Source of the DNA: Kibdelosporangium sp. MJ126-NF4 | Lineage (GTDB): Bacteria; Actinomycetota; Actinomycetes; Mycobacteriales; Pseudonocardiaceae | NCBI RefSeq assembly: GCF_000826545.1 | Contig: NZ_CDME01000015.1 | Span: forward strand, 956,695 to 1,020,694 | DNA length: 64,000 bases | Direction: 5' to 3' | Shown: positions 7,455 to 17,012 of the stretch, piece by piece | Position numbering within the stretch: the first letter of the stretch is position 1 | Layout: every line of letters begins with the position of its first letter | Notes under the pieces: generated by a model | What the model was told of the DNA's origin: nothing | Seen by the model: the letters and a program-made list of their open reading frames with translations, nothing else | Database searches by the model: none | Translations under genes and position numbers: made by a program

Positions 7455-9221
7455 TCAGGACTTCAGGAACAGGTTGGTCAGGTTCATCACGGTGTGGATG
7501 TCGAACGACGCGCCACCCACGTTGGTGCCGAACATGAGCTGCCTGCGCGTGTACACATACGGCACCGCGGGCACGCTCTCCATGATCTTCTTGTCCAGCT
7601 TGTTGAACTCCGCACCCTGCTCGGCCGAGTCGGTGATCTTCAGGATCCGGTCGATCTCGGCGTTCACCTCGGGGTTGCTGAAGTGGGTGTTGTTCGGCCT
7701 GCCGTCGGCGACCTTGCGGCCGTCGAACAGCTCCGGGTACACCGTGACACCGGTCGGCCAGTCGGCCGACCACGCGGTCCAGTAGAAGTCCAGGTTGTTG
7801 TTGATCTTGTCGCGGGTGTCGTTGAAGGTCTTGGGCTGCATCGGGATCTTCTCGACCTTGAACCCGGCCTTCGTCAGGCCCTCCGCGATCGCCAGCGCTT
7901 CCTTCTCACCGGCCGGGGTCTGGTTGTAGCCCAGCGAGATCGAGTAGCCGAGCTTGCCGGCGTCGGTCAGGATCTTCTTGGCCTTCTCCGGGTCGCCCTT
8001 CGGGTCGACGTCGGTGACACCCGGCAGGTCGTACTTCTTCCAGCCGAGCGTGCTCGGAGAGCCGAGGGTGGTGGCGAAGTCGCCCTGGTACGGGCCGCCC
8101 TTCTGCAGCCGCGCCTGCTCCTTCGGGAACGCGACCAGCAGCGCCTTGCGGACGTTGAGGTCGGTGACGCGGGTGTTGTTGATCGCGTACAGGTCGACCT
8201 GGGTGGTCGGCTTGTCGATGATCTGCTGCTTGACCTTCGGGTCGTTCATCACCTGCTCGAAGCGCTCCGGCGCGACGGCCTGGTAGATGCTCGCGCTGTT
8301 CTTGTCATCGCCCGCCGACGCGGCCAGCCGGTCGGTCACCTCGCCGACCTGCGGGCCGAACTGGAAGGTGAAACTGTCGACGTACTGGTGGCGGATCGAG
8401 TCGGTCGCCGGGTCCCAGTTCTCGTTGCGGACCAGCTTCAGGCTCTTGTCGACCTCGTGCGACCCGATCTTGTACGGGCCGGACGTGATCGGGGCCTGGT
8501 CCATCGCCTCCTTGGTGTCCTTGGCCTGCGGCACCGGGGCGGTCGCGCCGAGCGCGGCTGCGAACGGGAAGTCCGGACGGGGCTGGGAGAACTTGAAGAT
8601 GATGGTCTTGTCGCCCTGGACCTCGACCTTGTCGTTGGAGAGTTCGCCGCCCTCGTACGGGCCCGGGTAGACCTTCGAGAACTCCTCGCTGTCGGCCAGC
8701 CAGGTCTGGACGTACGGGAAGCCACGGGCGTACAGCGTCGAGAACGACCGCGACACGGCGTACTTGACGTCCTTGGCGACGATCGGCGTGCCGTCGGAGT
8801 ACTTGACCCCGTCCTTGAGGGTGTACTTCCAGGTCTTGCCGCCGTCGGTCGACTCACCGGCGTTCGTGGCGAGGTCGCCGACCAACGTGGTCTTGTCGCC
8901 CTCGATCCGATACATGGTCAACCGGCGCGAGATCATCTCAAGCACGGTGTTGTCCGGCGAGGACTGCGACACGGCGGGGTCGTAGTGGGCCAGATCCTGG
9001 CGCCACAGGATGTTGACGTTGCCGCCCTTGCGCGAGTCCTTGATCTCCGGCGCCGGGCCCTTGGACTGCGAGCCGTCCTTGTCGATGGCCACCTTGGCGA
9101 CCTCGGCCTGCGCCCGGTTCGGGTCGGTCCCCGCGTTCTGGCCACCCGCACTGCATCCGGACGCGATCAAGACCGCGCTCGTGGCGACCGCGGTCGCCGC
9201 GAGGATCCCCTTGCGTTTCAA
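7455..9221 (-). CDS. peptide-binding lipoprotein of ABC transporter (SBP family 5)
   Basis: A 588-residue extracellular solute-binding lipoprotein. The signal has a basic N-terminus and lipobox LIASGC, followed by a Gly/Ala-rich linker. The mature part has the family 5 pattern, including GGKTWKYTLKDGVKYSDG and the C-terminal YFDGR-like YPELFDGR. It captures oligopeptides or similar ligands for the permease. The start is a TTG at 9221-9219 with GGGAG seven bases upstream; an ATG five bases before it is out of frame. It sits between the two permease genes, an unusual order for this operon type. Confidence 0.9.
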   Translation of the reverse strand: MKRKGILAATAVATSAVLIASGCSAGGQNAGTDPNRAQAEVAKVAIDKDGSQSKGPAPEIKDSRKGGNVNILWRQDLAHYDPAVSQSSPDNTVLEMISRRLTMYRIEGDKTTLVGDLATNAGESTDGGKTWKYTLKDGVKYSDGTPIVAKDVKYAVSRSFSTLYARGFPYVQTWLADSEEFSKVYPGPYEGGELSNDKVEVQGDKTIIFKFSQPRPDFPFAAALGATAPVPQAKDTKEAMDQAPITSGPYKIGSHEVDKSLKLVRNENWDPATDSIRHQYVDSFTFQFGPQVGEVTDRLAASAGDDKNSASIYQAVAPERFEQVMNDPKVKQQIIDKPTTQVDLYAINNTRVTDLNVRKALLVAFPKEQARLQKGGPYQGDFATTLGSPSTLGWKKYDLPGVTDVDPKGDPEKAKKILTDAGKLGYSISLGYNQTPAGEKEALAIAEGLTKAGFKVEKIPMQPKTFNDTRDKINNNLDFYWTAWSADWPTGVTVYPELFDGRKVADGRPNNTHFSNPEVNAEIDRILKITDSAEQGAEFNKLDKKIMESVPAVPYVYTRRQLMFGTNVGGASFDIHTVMNLTNLFLKS

Positions 9222-9259
9222 AATTCATCTCCCTGTTCTCGATGCACCCGGTACCCGGT

Positions 9260-10294
9260 TCAGCGGTGCGACTTCGGATCCAGCGCGTCCCTCACGGAGT
9301 CCCCCAGCAGGTTGAACGCGAGGACGAAGATCAACAGTGCCACACCGGGGAACACCAGGTAGGTCGGCACGGTCTGGATGTAGTCGCCGCCGGTGTGGAT
9401 CATCCGGCCCCAGTCCGGCGTCGGCTCGACCATGCCGACACCCAGATAGGACAACGCGGCCTCAGTGGTGACCATGGCGGGCACGTCCAGGGTGACCACG
9501 ACGAGGATCGGTGTGACGAGGTTGGGCAGCAGTTCCTTGAGCACGATCCGGCGTGAGCCAGCACCGGACACGCGCGCCGCGTCGATGAACTCGCGTTCAC
9601 GCAGCGAGAGCACCTGGCCACGCAGCAGCCGTGCGGCTCTTGTCCAGCCGAACACCGACAGCACGAGGATCAGCGCGGTGGCCCGTAGCCAGGCAGGCGC
9701 CTCCTTGCCCGGCGCGATGAACAGGGCCAGCGCGATCGGCGTGAACGCCAGGAAGAACAGCGTCGACGGGATCGCCAGCAGCGTGTCGATCACCCGGCCG
9801 ATGAAGTAGTCGGCCTTGCCGCCGAGGTAACCGGCTGTGATGCCGATGACCACACCGACCGCGGTGACGATGAAGACCACGACGAGTGCGATCAGCAGCG
9901 ACGTCCTGATGCCGTAGACCAGCTGCATGAGCACGTCCCGGCCGAGCTTGGGCTCCAGGCCGAGCCAGAATTCGCCGTCGATGCCGCCGTTGGGCTTCAT
10001 CGGAATTCCGGTGTCACTGAGCAGGCCCGGCCGCTCCAGGCCGTACTGCGTGTCCGGGTCCTTTCCGTAGAGCAGCGAGATCAGCGGCGCGCCGAGGCCG
10101 ACCAGGAAGAAGAAAAGGACGATACAGCCGGAGACCACCCCGGTCTTGTCCCTGCGGAAACGACGCCACGCCAGCTGCCCTGGCGACCTACCGACCGGGG
10201 GTTTACTCCTACCAGCCGGGACGGACGAAGCGTCGGCTGTCGTCAGCTCGGCCTGAACCAGGTCGGCCACGTGCCCCCCGATATCCATATCCAT
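9260..10294 (-). CDS. dppC: dipeptide/oligopeptide ABC transporter permease (DppC type)
   Basis: A 344-residue permease with a 45-residue cytoplasmic N-terminus, a first membrane helix (TGVVSGCIVLFFFLVGLGAP), and the EAA loop REREFIDAARVSGAGSRRIVLKELLPN before the last helices. It is the first gene of the leftward operon, with SBP, dppB, dppD, dppF and amidase following. A second in-frame ATG lies two codons inside and no Shine-Dalgarno sequence is evident. The predicted promoter leaves only about 15 bases of leader. Confidence 0.9.
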   Translation of the reverse strand: MDMDIGGHVADLVQAELTTADASSVPAGRSKPPVGRSPGQLAWRRFRRDKTGVVSGCIVLFFFLVGLGAPLISLLYGKDPDTQYGLERPGLLSDTGIPMKPNGGIDGEFWLGLEPKLGRDVLMQLVYGIRTSLLIALVVVFIVTAVGVVIGITAGYLGGKADYFIGRVIDTLLAIPSTLFFLAFTPIALALFIAPGKEAPAWLRATALILVLSVFGWTRAARLLRGQVLSLREREFIDAARVSGAGSRRIVLKELLPNLVTPILVVVTLDVPAMVTTEAALSYLGVGMVEPTPDWGRMIHTGGDYIQTVPTYLVFPGVALLIFVLAFNLLGDSVRDALDPKSHR

Positions 10295-10315
10295 TAAGTC
10301 GAAAGATTCGGCGGA

Positions 10316-10345
10316 AATTTACGACCCGCCATGTCGCATCGTCAA
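10316..10345 (-). promoter_or_regulatory. promoter of the dpp operon
   Basis: On the minus strand TTGACG (10345-10340) and TAAATT (10321-10316) are separated by 18 bases. They lie about 22 bases upstream of the dppC start, in an unusually AT-rich stretch for this genome. The arrangement fits a sigma-70/HrdB-type promoter. Confidence 0.55.
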
Positions 10346-10506
10346 GCGACCCGCCCTCGGGCGTCAAGTCACGAACGGGCCACGATTTCCAAACCGGCGG
10401 AAAAAGCGACCGGACAGTACCCGGTCGAGTACCCACGGTGTCCACTTGACACACTTATACACGCCCGTGCATGGATCGGACCACGCTGTCGTATGTCCAC
10501 TGTGTC

Positions 10507-10541
10507 CCGCCGACCCGGATACCGGCGGTATGCGCCCATAC
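10507..10541 (+). promoter_or_regulatory. structured leader with two adjacent hairpins upstream of the APC permease
   Basis: CCGCCG (10507-10512) pairs with CGGCGG (10523-10528), immediately followed by GTATG (10528-10532) pairing with CATAC (10537-10541). The pair sits 50 bases before the permease start in a gap of about 296 bases. It might be a cis-regulatory RNA. No consensus of a known riboswitch class could be recognised. Confidence 0.35.
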
Positions 10542-10590
10542 GGCATTCTTACGCTGCCCACACCCGTGGAAACGCCCAGGAGAACGCCAC

Positions 10591-12570
10591 ATGACCAGCG
10601 ATTCCGACTTCGCAATCCCGGCAAAGGTGGCAAGCCCGGCGCCCGACACGGGGCCGAAGAGGCCGCTCGGGCGGTGGCTGCTGGAGCACCGGGTGGGCCC
10701 GGTCGGCCCGGAGAGCGGCGAAGATCACGCGAAACCACAGGCGTGGTGGAAGGTGATGTGCCTGACGGGCGTCGACTACTTCTCCACACTGTCCTATTTG
10801 CCTGCTATCGCCGCGCTGGCGGCTGGCGCACTCTCGCCACTGGCCACGCTGCTGATCGTCGCACTGACCTTGCTGGGTATGCTGCCGATGTACCGGCGAG
10901 TCGCCAGGGAGAGCCCGAACGGCCAGGGCTCGGTGGCGATGCTCGAGGACCTGCTGCCGTTCTGGCGCGGCAAGATCTTCGTCCTCGTCCTGCTCGGCTT
11001 CGTTGCCACGTCGTGGATCGTGACCATCACACTGTCCTCGGCGGACGCCACGGTGCACCTGCTCGAGAATCCGATCGCCCCGGGGTTCCTGCACGGCAAG
11101 GAAGTTCTGGTCACCTCGATCCTGCTGCTCGTGCTCGGCGGCGTGTTCCTGCTCGGTTTCAGCGAGGCGGTCGGCGTCGCCATCCCGCTGGTGGCGATCT
11201 TCCTCGGACTCAACGCGGTGATCACGGGCGTCGGCCTGGTCGACGTGTTCTCCCACCCGGAGTGGATTTCGCGCTGGGTCGACCGGCTGACCGAGAGCGG
11301 CGGCGGGTTCTTCGACATCGCCGGGCCCGCCGTGCTGGCGTTCCCCATGCTGGTGCTGGGCCTGTCCGGCTTCGAGACCGGTGTGAGCATGATGCCACTG
11401 GTCGCCGCGAAGGGCAGCACACCCGGGGAACGGCTGGAATCGCGGATCCGCAACACCCGCAAGCTGCTCACCGTCGCGGCGTTGATCATGTCGGTGTACC
11501 TGATCGCGACCAGCTTCATCACCACCGTGCTGATCCCGGCCGAGAAGTTCCAGCCTGGTGGCGAGGCCAACGGCCGCGCGCTGGCGTATCTCGCGCACGA
11601 GCAGCTCGGCGAGGTGTTCGGCACGGTCTACGACCTCAGCAGCGTCCTGATCCTGTGGTTCGCGGGCGCGTCGGCGATGGCCGGGCTGATCAACATCGTG
11701 CCGCGCTACCTGCCGTCGTACGGCATGGCGCCGGACTGGGGCCGTGCGGTCCGGCCGGTCGTGGTGGTCTACACCGTGATCAGCATCCTGATCACGATCC
11801 TGTTCGGCGCGGACGTGAACGCGCAGGCCGGGGCGTACGCGACGGGGATTCTGGCGATGATGGTGTCCGGATCGATCGCCGTGACCATCTCCGCACTCAG
11901 GCACCGGCAGGGCAGGGCAACGGCCGGTTTCACCGTGCTGTCGCTCGTGCTGCTGTACGCACTGGTCGAGAACGTGATCGAGAAACCGGACGGCATCGCG
12001 ATCTCGGCCGCGTTCATCGCCGGAATCGTGATCGTCTCGCTGATTTCCCGGGTGACGCGGACCACCGAACTGCGGGCCGACCACATCGAATTCGACGACA
12101 CCGCGCGCAAATTCATCACCGATTCACTCGCGCACAACAGCCAGCTCGACATCATCGCGAACAAGAAACAGGCAGGCGACAACGCCGAGTACCTCGCGAA
12201 GGAACGCGAACAACGCGGGCTGAATCGGGTACCGGGTGCCGCGGACGTGATATTCCTCGAGATCGAGGTCACCGATCCGTCGGAATTCAGCGGCGTACTG
12301 CACGTGCACGGCGTCGAGATCGGCGAGCATCGGATCCTGCGCGTGCAGAGCACCGCGGTGCCCAACGCGATCGCCGCGATCCTGCTGACTCTGCGTGACG
12401 CCACCGGGGTGCTGCCGCACTGCTACTTCGAGTGGTCGGAGGGCAGCCCGCTGGGGCACCTGTTCCGCTACCTGATCCTCGGGCAGGGCGACACACCACC
12501 GGTGGTCAGGGAGATCCTGCGCACCGCTGAGCCGGAGCCTGCCCGCAGGCCCCGCGTGCACGTCGGCTGA
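10591..12570 (+). CDS. APC-superfamily amino acid permease with C-terminal cytoplasmic domain
   Basis: A 659-residue membrane transporter. After about 60 cytoplasmic residues there are roughly 12 hydrophobic segments, starting at [29 protein letters not shown], a typical APC first-helix region with an unwound SYL segment. The last ~165 residues are soluble (from about [16 protein letters not shown]) and end in a proline-rich tail, perhaps a regulatory domain. ATG 10591 is preceded by AGGAG at 8 bases, a clear choice over an upstream in-frame ATG at 10471. The substrate is unknown; amino acids or K+ are both seen in related families. Confidence 0.8.
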   Translation: MTSDSDFAIPAKVASPAPDTGPKRPLGRWLLEHRVGPVGPESGEDHAKPQAWWKVMCLTGVDYFSTLSYLPAIAALAAGALSPLATLLIVALTLLGMLPMYRRVARESPNGQGSVAMLEDLLPFWRGKIFVLVLLGFVATSWIVTITLSSADATVHLLENPIAPGFLHGKEVLVTSILLLVLGGVFLLGFSEAVGVAIPLVAIFLGLNAVITGVGLVDVFSHPEWISRWVDRLTESGGGFFDIAGPAVLAFPMLVLGLSGFETGVSMMPLVAAKGSTPGERLESRIRNTRKLLTVAALIMSVYLIATSFITTVLIPAEKFQPGGEANGRALAYLAHEQLGEVFGTVYDLSSVLILWFAGASAMAGLINIVPRYLPSYGMAPDWGRAVRPVVVVYTVISILITILFGADVNAQAGAYATGILAMMVSGSIAVTISALRHRQGRATAGFTVLSLVLLYALVENVIEKPDGIAISAAFIAGIVIVSLISRVTRTTELRADHIEFDDTARKFITDSLAHNSQLDIIANKKQAGDNAEYLAKEREQRGLNRVPGAADVIFLEIEVTDPSEFSGVLHVHGVEIGEHRILRVQSTAVPNAIAAILLTLRDATGVLPHCYFEWSEGSPLGHLFRYLILGQGDTPPVVREILRTAEPEPARRPRVHVG

Positions 12571-12584
12571 CCGGGCGCGGTCAG
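12567..12584. terminator. hairpin between convergent genes
   Basis: CTGACC (12567-12572) pairs with GGTCAG (12579-12584) across a 6-base GC-rich loop, overlapping the stop of the permease gene and facing a small convergent reading frame. It is a short stem without a T tract, so it may be a weak bidirectional terminator. Confidence 0.4.
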
Positions 12585-12742
12585 TCCGTCTGTGTGTCGT
12601 CGTTCTTCTCAGAAGCCGTCTGCGCCGTCGCTGTCTCGTCCGGCGGCTTGGCCTCATCGGCTGTCTTGGCCTTGTCGTCGGGCTGACCGGGGGCGAAGTG
12701 ATCCCGGCAGTGCCGTGCGAAACGCCTGGAGTGGGTTGTCAT
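12581..12742 (-). CDS. small hydrophilic hypothetical protein
   Basis: A possible 53-residue protein (MTTHSRRFARHCRDHF...) with a basic N-terminus and a strongly charged Lys/Asp/Glu/Thr-rich tail ending EKNDDTQTD. GAGG lies 5 bases before the ATG. It faces the permease gene and nearly abuts its stop. No family was recognised. The frame can be extended upstream to 12826, but the added residues look non-coding. The low-complexity tail makes it uncertain whether this is a real gene. Confidence 0.4.
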   Translation of the reverse strand: MTTHSRRFARHCRDHFAPGQPDDKAKTADEAKPPDETATAQTASEKNDDTQTD

Positions 12743-12849
12743 CTCGACCTCGTCATAGCTGTCTCCTCCGAGACGTCCCATGATTACCCGCTCGGCTGGA
12801 GAACTACACCATCTATCTGCCGACACGGCTTTTGGTTACGGTCTTGGGG

Positions 12850-13443
12850 ATGAACGCCATCGCCGACCGCTATCGCAGGCACGCGGATTCGTTCGAACGC
12901 TCCGTGACGACGGCACGGCCGGAAAAGTGGGATGATCCCTCACCTTGTGAGAAATGGACCGCGCGGGACGTCGTCGACCACATCGTCATGATGCACGGCG
13001 CCATGCTGCGCCCGGTCGGTCGGGAACTCTCCCCCGCTCCCGCCGACGCGCTCGGCGCCTTCCGCGCCGCACGCGCGGACGTCGAGGCTCTGTTGGACGA
13101 TCCCGTTGCCGCCGCGACGGAGTGCCGAACACCCAGCGGGACGATGACCGCCGCCGAGCACGTCGACCAGGTCCTCACCGACGATCTGATCCTGCACGGC
13201 TGGGATCTGGCCAGCGCGCTCGGCCTCGACGCGACGATGGACCCGGCCGAGGTCGAACGGCTGTGGCTGGCGAAGATGGCCATCCCGGCCGAGTTGATGG
13301 CCAAGTTCCGCGTCCCGGGGGCGTTCGGTCCGGGGATCGAGGTCCTCGGCCCGGAGGTGCCGGTCGCGCCCGACGCGCCGCTGCAGGACCGACTGCTGGG
13401 CCTGATCGGCCGCGACCCGCGATGGAGGCCGCGATCACAGTGA
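12850..13443 (+). CDS. DinB-fold metal-binding protein (TIGR03086/mycothiol-dependent maleylpyruvate isomerase-like)
   Basis: A 197-residue four-helix-bundle protein. It carries the N-terminal signature WDDPSPCEKWTARDVVDHIV (helix 2 with the metal His in VDHIV) and the later histidine in LILHGWDLA. In the family three histidines bind a divalent metal and mycothiol-dependent chemistry is common in actinomycetes. The longer frame from a TTG at 12832 is less likely than ATG 12850. It stands alone between a small convergent frame and a secreted enzyme, so its substrate is unknown. Confidence 0.8.
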   Translation: MNAIADRYRRHADSFERSVTTARPEKWDDPSPCEKWTARDVVDHIVMMHGAMLRPVGRELSPAPADALGAFRAARADVEALLDDPVAAATECRTPSGTMTAAEHVDQVLTDDLILHGWDLASALGLDATMDPAEVERLWLAKMAIPAELMAKFRVPGAFGPGIEVLGPEVPVAPDAPLQDRLLGLIGRDPRWRPRSQ

Positions 13444-13473
13444 GCTGACGTCCGGACGGCTACTGTTCGCGCC

Positions 13474-14871
13474 ATGGTCCGGTTTGTCCCGCTCCTGATG
13501 TGTCTCGTCCTGATCGGAGTGATGCTCGTGGGCGAGTCACCCGCTGTGCCCTCGACACCGAGGGCCGCCATCGGCCCGCTCCAACGCAGTGTGGACAACC
13601 CCAGGTACTTCGCCACCCCGGACGGCACACCGGTGCTGCTGACCGGCGCGCACACCTGGCAGAACCTGCAGGACACCGGCCGGTCGAACCCGCCGCCCGC
13701 GTTCGACTACCAGGGCTATCTGGACTTCCTGCAGCGCAACAACCACAACTTCTTCCGGCTGTGGGCGTGGGAACAGGGCCGCTTCTCCAACGAGATCGAC
13801 AGCGACGACTACTTCACGTCGCCCGCGCCGTACCTGCGGTCCGGCGGTGCGCCCGGCGCGGACGGCCAGCCCCGGTACAACCTCGACACGTTCAACCCGG
13901 ACTACTTCGCCCGGATGCGCGACCGGGTCGTGCAGGCGGGCCAGCGCGGGGTCTACGTCTCGGTGATGCTGTTCAACGGCTGGAGCATCGAGTCCTGCAA
14001 GGGCCAGTACTGCGACAACAACCCGTGGCGTGGGCACCCGTTCAACCGGGACAACAACGTCAACGGCGTCGACGGAGATCTGAACGGCAACAACAGCGGC
14101 GAGGAAACGCACACCCTCGCCGTCCCGGCCGTCACCGCGCGGCAGGAGGCCTACGCGCGCAAGGTCGTCGACACCGTCGGCGACCTGGACAACGTGCTGT
14201 ACGAGGTCTCCAACGAGTCACCGGCCGACTCGGTGCAATGGCAGTACCACATGATCGAGGTCATCCGGGCCTACGAACGCAGCCGCGGCAAGGTCCACCC
14301 GATCGGGATGACCTCGGCCTATCCCGGCGGCGACAACAGCGACCTGCTGTCGTCCCCCGCCGACTGGATCTCCCCGAACGGCGACATCGAGAACCCGCCG
14401 ATCGCCGAGGGAGTCAAGGTCGTGCTGTCGGACACCGACCACCTGTGTGGCCTGTGCGGCGACAGTTCGTGGCCGTGGCGGTCGTTCATCCACGGCGAGA
14501 ACCCGATCTACATGGATCCCTACGACGGCGCCTACGGCATCGGCGGCCAGATGGACGACAGCACCCAGGTCGCGATCAGGGCCAACCTCGGCAATGTGCG
14601 GGCCTATGCGTCCACGATGGACCTGCGGACGGCGACGCCGCAGCCCGCGCTGTGCTCGACCGGTTACTGCCTCGCCGGTCCGCGCGAGTTCCTGGTCTTC
14701 ACCCCGGGCAGCCGGTTCACCGTGAGCATGACACCGGGCAAGTACGACGGGCAGTGGTTCGATCCGCGCACGAACCGGATCACCACGGTGGCGAATCTGC
14801 AGGCCGAGCGGGCCACGCAGTTCACCCCGCCGTTCAGCGGCGCCGCCGTTCTGTACCTCAGGAAGCAGTGA
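13474..14871 (+). CDS. secreted glycoside-hydrolase-like protein with collagen-binding-type C-terminus
   Basis: A 465-residue secreted protein. The N-terminal hydrophobic segment (VPLLMCLVLIGVMLVG) is a signal peptide. The region from PRYFATPDGTPVLLTGAHTWQN through NFFRLWAWEQ and VLYEVSNESPAD resembles TIM-barrel glycosidases of the DUF4038/GH140-like group, in which the Glu in NE is a candidate acid/base. A second acidic site may be in FIHGENPIY. The last ~90 residues (REFLVFTPGSRFTVSMTPGKYDGQWFDPRTN) match the beta domain called a putative collagen-binding domain. The substrate is unknown, presumably plant or microbial polysaccharide. A strong hairpin follows the stop. Confidence 0.7.
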   Translation: MVRFVPLLMCLVLIGVMLVGESPAVPSTPRAAIGPLQRSVDNPRYFATPDGTPVLLTGAHTWQNLQDTGRSNPPPAFDYQGYLDFLQRNNHNFFRLWAWEQGRFSNEIDSDDYFTSPAPYLRSGGAPGADGQPRYNLDTFNPDYFARMRDRVVQAGQRGVYVSVMLFNGWSIESCKGQYCDNNPWRGHPFNRDNNVNGVDGDLNGNNSGEETHTLAVPAVTARQEAYARKVVDTVGDLDNVLYEVSNESPADSVQWQYHMIEVIRAYERSRGKVHPIGMTSAYPGGDNSDLLSSPADWISPNGDIENPPIAEGVKVVLSDTDHLCGLCGDSSWPWRSFIHGENPIYMDPYDGAYGIGGQMDDSTQVAIRANLGNVRAYASTMDLRTATPQPALCSTGYCLAGPREFLVFTPGSRFTVSMTPGKYDGQWFDPRTNRITTVANLQAERATQFTPPFSGAAVLYLRKQ

Positions 14872-14900
14872 CGCCGCTGGTGTCATCACCAGCGGCGTCA
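14869..14900. terminator. strong bidirectional terminator hairpin
   Basis: A perfect 14-bp stem (TGACGCCGCTGGTG at 14869-14882 with its complement at 14887-14900) and a 4-base loop TCAT. It begins at the stop codon of the glycosidase-like gene and lies 29 bases before the stop of the convergent membrane protein gene. The A-rich run at about 14910-14915 gives a T tract for the leftward transcript. Confidence 0.8.
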
Positions 14901-14928
14901 GCCGAACACGAAAAATGACCCGCGCGGG

Positions 14929-15630
14929 TTACTCGACCGGCCCGAGGCAGTAGAGCGTCTTGGGCTCGGGGAAGGGCGCCGGAGCGGTTTCCTTCGGGCA
15001 CTGCTTCTCGTCGTCGCTGCCCTTCACGACCTTCACGACCTTGACGACGTCGCCTGTGGCCCCGGTGCAGTCGACCTTCGGGTAGGAGGCGCTCGTCGGG
15101 TCGTCCTTGCGGCACTCACCCTCGTTCCATTTCGGCATCAGGCACAGCTTGGTGTCCGGGCCGCGGCGCTGGGTCTGGGTGTACTCGTCGTAGTTCGACC
15201 CGCACTTGTCGGAGGTGCTGGACAGGGCCTTGCCCACCACGTGCGTGGCGTCGGCCGAGCCGCAGTCGATGGATCCGTACTCCGGCTTCGTCTTGGTACC
15301 GGAGAGCTTCGCGCAGTCACCGGACTTGGCCTGGGCCGCGTCGTCGGTGAAGTAGTTGAACGCGTAGAAACCACCGCCGAGCACCACCAGCACGATGATG
15401 GTGATCACCCATTTGGGGATCCCCTTCTTGCGCGGCGGCGCGGCCTGCGGCGGCGGGGGGAACGCACCCGGCTGCTGCCCCTGCGGCGGCGGCGGGAACT
15501 GGCCCGGCTGCCCCTGCGGCGGCGGGAACTGGCCCGGCTGCCCCTGCGGCGGCGGGAACTGGCCCGGCTGTCCCTGCGGGCCCGGCTGTCCGGGTCCCGG
15601 CTGCTGCTGAGGTGGGTAATCGGTCGACAT
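14929..15630 (-). CDS. LppU/SCO3897-like membrane-anchored protein with proline-rich repeats
   Basis: A 233-residue protein. Residues 1-68 are Pro/Gly/Gln-rich with three tandem GQPGQFPPP units. A single membrane helix follows a basic stretch (RKKGIPK, then WVITIIVLVVLGGGFYAFNYF, about 74-94). The outer domain has eight cysteines in pairs (GDC, SIDC, DKC, LCL, GEC, VDC, KQC, LYC), suggesting four disulfides. This organisation matches actinobacterial LppU/SCO3897 family proteins of unknown function. ATG 15630 has GAGGGG nine bases upstream. It has no operon partner. Confidence 0.75.
   Translation of the reverse strand: MSTDYPPQQQPGPGQPGPQGQPGQFPPPQGQPGQFPPPQGQPGQFPPPPQGQQPGAFPPPPQAAPPRKKGIPKWVITIIVLVVLGGGFYAFNYFTDDAAQAKSGDCAKLSGTKTKPEYGSIDCGSADATHVVGKALSSTSDKCGSNYDEYTQTQRRGPDTKLCLMPKWNEGECRKDDPTSASYPKVDCTGATGDVVKVVKVVKGSDDEKQCPKETAPAPFPEPKTLYCLGPVE
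15491..15580 (-). repeat. three tandem 30-bp repeats coding for GQPGQFPPP(Q)
   Basis: The 30-base unit starting GGCGGGAACTGGCCCGGCTG on the plus strand occurs at 15491-15520, 15521-15550 and 15551-15580, near-identical at DNA level. Perfect nucleotide identity suggests recent slippage, so copy number probably varies between strains. Confidence 0.85.
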
Positions 15631-15881
15631 GGATGTTTTCCCCTCTGTCTGCCCAGGCCGTGTCCACCGCACTGGCAAGTGGCGAGCGAACAGTAGACCA
15701 GTCCGTCGACGGGCGAATCTCGGGGGCACTGGCCACATGCGATAGTGCGGCCGTCCATGACGAAGCGGACTCGAACACGCTACGAATTGGCGTCACGACT
15801 ACCGAGCGTGGCGAATTACTGGCAAGGCGGTCGCCTGCCGGAGCCGCCGCACACCACTCGCTGTGCGGATATCGTTGCGAC

Positions 15882-17012
15882 GTGCGAAGTCTGGTCCGGG
15901 TGCTGATTCTGTTCGCCCTGCTGTCGGTCATGTTCGGGGTGCCGTGGCTGACCCTGTTCGGGCCGGGCGCCGACTGGCCGGGGGCGGTGACCGTGGCCGG
16001 GACCGTTGTGTTCGCGGTGGCTCTCGTCTCGTTTCCGCTCACTATGTACCTGGGTCATAACAGGCGCGGCAAGGACTGGGCGGCGCGGATCGGGGACACC
16101 ACGCTCGGCGCGATCTGGGTTCTGCTGTGCCAGTCGGTACTGGGCCAAGTGGTCGAGCTGGCGCTGCTCGGTGTGGCCGATCCGTTGCGGTCACGCATTG
16201 TGGCGGGTTTTGTCGCGGTCGCCGCGGTGGGACTGCTCGCCTGGGGCTTCCACGAAGCCATGCGACTGCCTCGGATCAAGCACGTCGACGTGGCCATCTC
16301 CGGCCTCGGCAGCGACCTGGCAGGCGCCAGGCTCGTCGTCATCTCGGACACGCACTACGGGCCACTTGACCGGGCACGCTGGTCGGCCAAGGTCGCTGAG
16401 GCGGTCAACGGTCTTGAGGCGGACATCGTCTGCCACGCGGGCGACGTCGCCGACGGCACGCCCGACCGCCGCAAGGACCAGGCCGCGCCGCTTGGCACTG
16501 TCCACGCGAGACTGGCCAAGGCCTACATCACAGGAAACCACGAGTACTTCAGCGAGGCGCAGGCGTGGCTGGACCACATGGCCGACCTCGGCTGGGAACC
16601 GCTGCACAACCGGCACATCGTGGTCGAGCGCGGTAGCGCGCGGCTGGTCCTCGCCGGTGTCGACGACGCGACCGCGAAGGCGTCCGGCGTCGACGGCCAC
16701 GGCGCCGACCTGACCACCGCGCTGGACGGCGCCGACCCGGACCTGCCGGTCATCCTGCTCGCGCACCAGCCCAAACAGATCAGGCAGGCACGTGATCGGG
16801 TCGACCTGCAGATCTCCGGGCACACCCACGGCGGCCAGATCTGGCCGTTCCACTATCTCGTCCGGCTCGACCAGGGTGTCGTGCACGGCCTGTCGCGGCA
16901 CGGCACGCGCACCCGGCTCTACACCACGCGTGGCACGGGGTTCTGGGGCCCACCCTTCCGGATCTTCGCGCCCAGCGAGATCACCGTACTCACCCTGCGG
17001 CAGACCGAATGA
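15882..17012 (+). CDS. membrane-anchored metallophosphoesterase
   Basis: A 376-residue protein with four hydrophobic segments in the first ~125 residues, then a calcineurin-like phosphoesterase. All metal motifs are present: DTHYG (D156, H158), GDVADG (D188), GNHEYF (N219-H220), AHQPKQ and GHTHGGQIW. YkuE-like relatives hydrolyse phosphoesters, sometimes of lipids, at the membrane. The start is GTG 15882; the 251 bases upstream show only a divergent promoter region without a clear -35/-10 pair. The last 4 bases overlap the next gene (ATGA), so it may be the first gene of the run leading to the STM401x cluster. Confidence 0.85.
   Translation: MRSLVRVLILFALLSVMFGVPWLTLFGPGADWPGAVTVAGTVVFAVALVSFPLTMYLGHNRRGKDWAARIGDTTLGAIWVLLCQSVLGQVVELALLGVADPLRSRIVAGFVAVAAVGLLAWGFHEAMRLPRIKHVDVAISGLGSDLAGARLVVISDTHYGPLDRARWSAKVAEAVNGLEADIVCHAGDVADGTPDRRKDQAAPLGTVHARLAKAYITGNHEYFSEAQAWLDHMADLGWEPLHNRHIVVERGSARLVLAGVDDATAKASGVDGHGADLTTALDGADPDLPVILLAHQPKQIRQARDRVDLQISGHTHGGQIWPFHYLVRLDQGVVHGLSRHGTRTRLYTTRGTGFWGPPFRIFAPSEITVLTLRQTE

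Noticed and set aside
10446..10476. TTGACA at 10446-10451 as the permease promoter
   Set aside because: No acceptable -10 hexamer at 16-18 bases; the nearest candidate is 19 bases away and poor.
10295..10590. c-di-AMP (ydaO/yuaA) riboswitch ahead of the APC permease
   Set aside because: Two hairpins exist, but I could not find the conserved sequence blocks of that class.
15480..15600. Direct repeats as a CRISPR array
   Set aside because: The units are contiguous without spacers and encode an in-frame proline-rich repeat.
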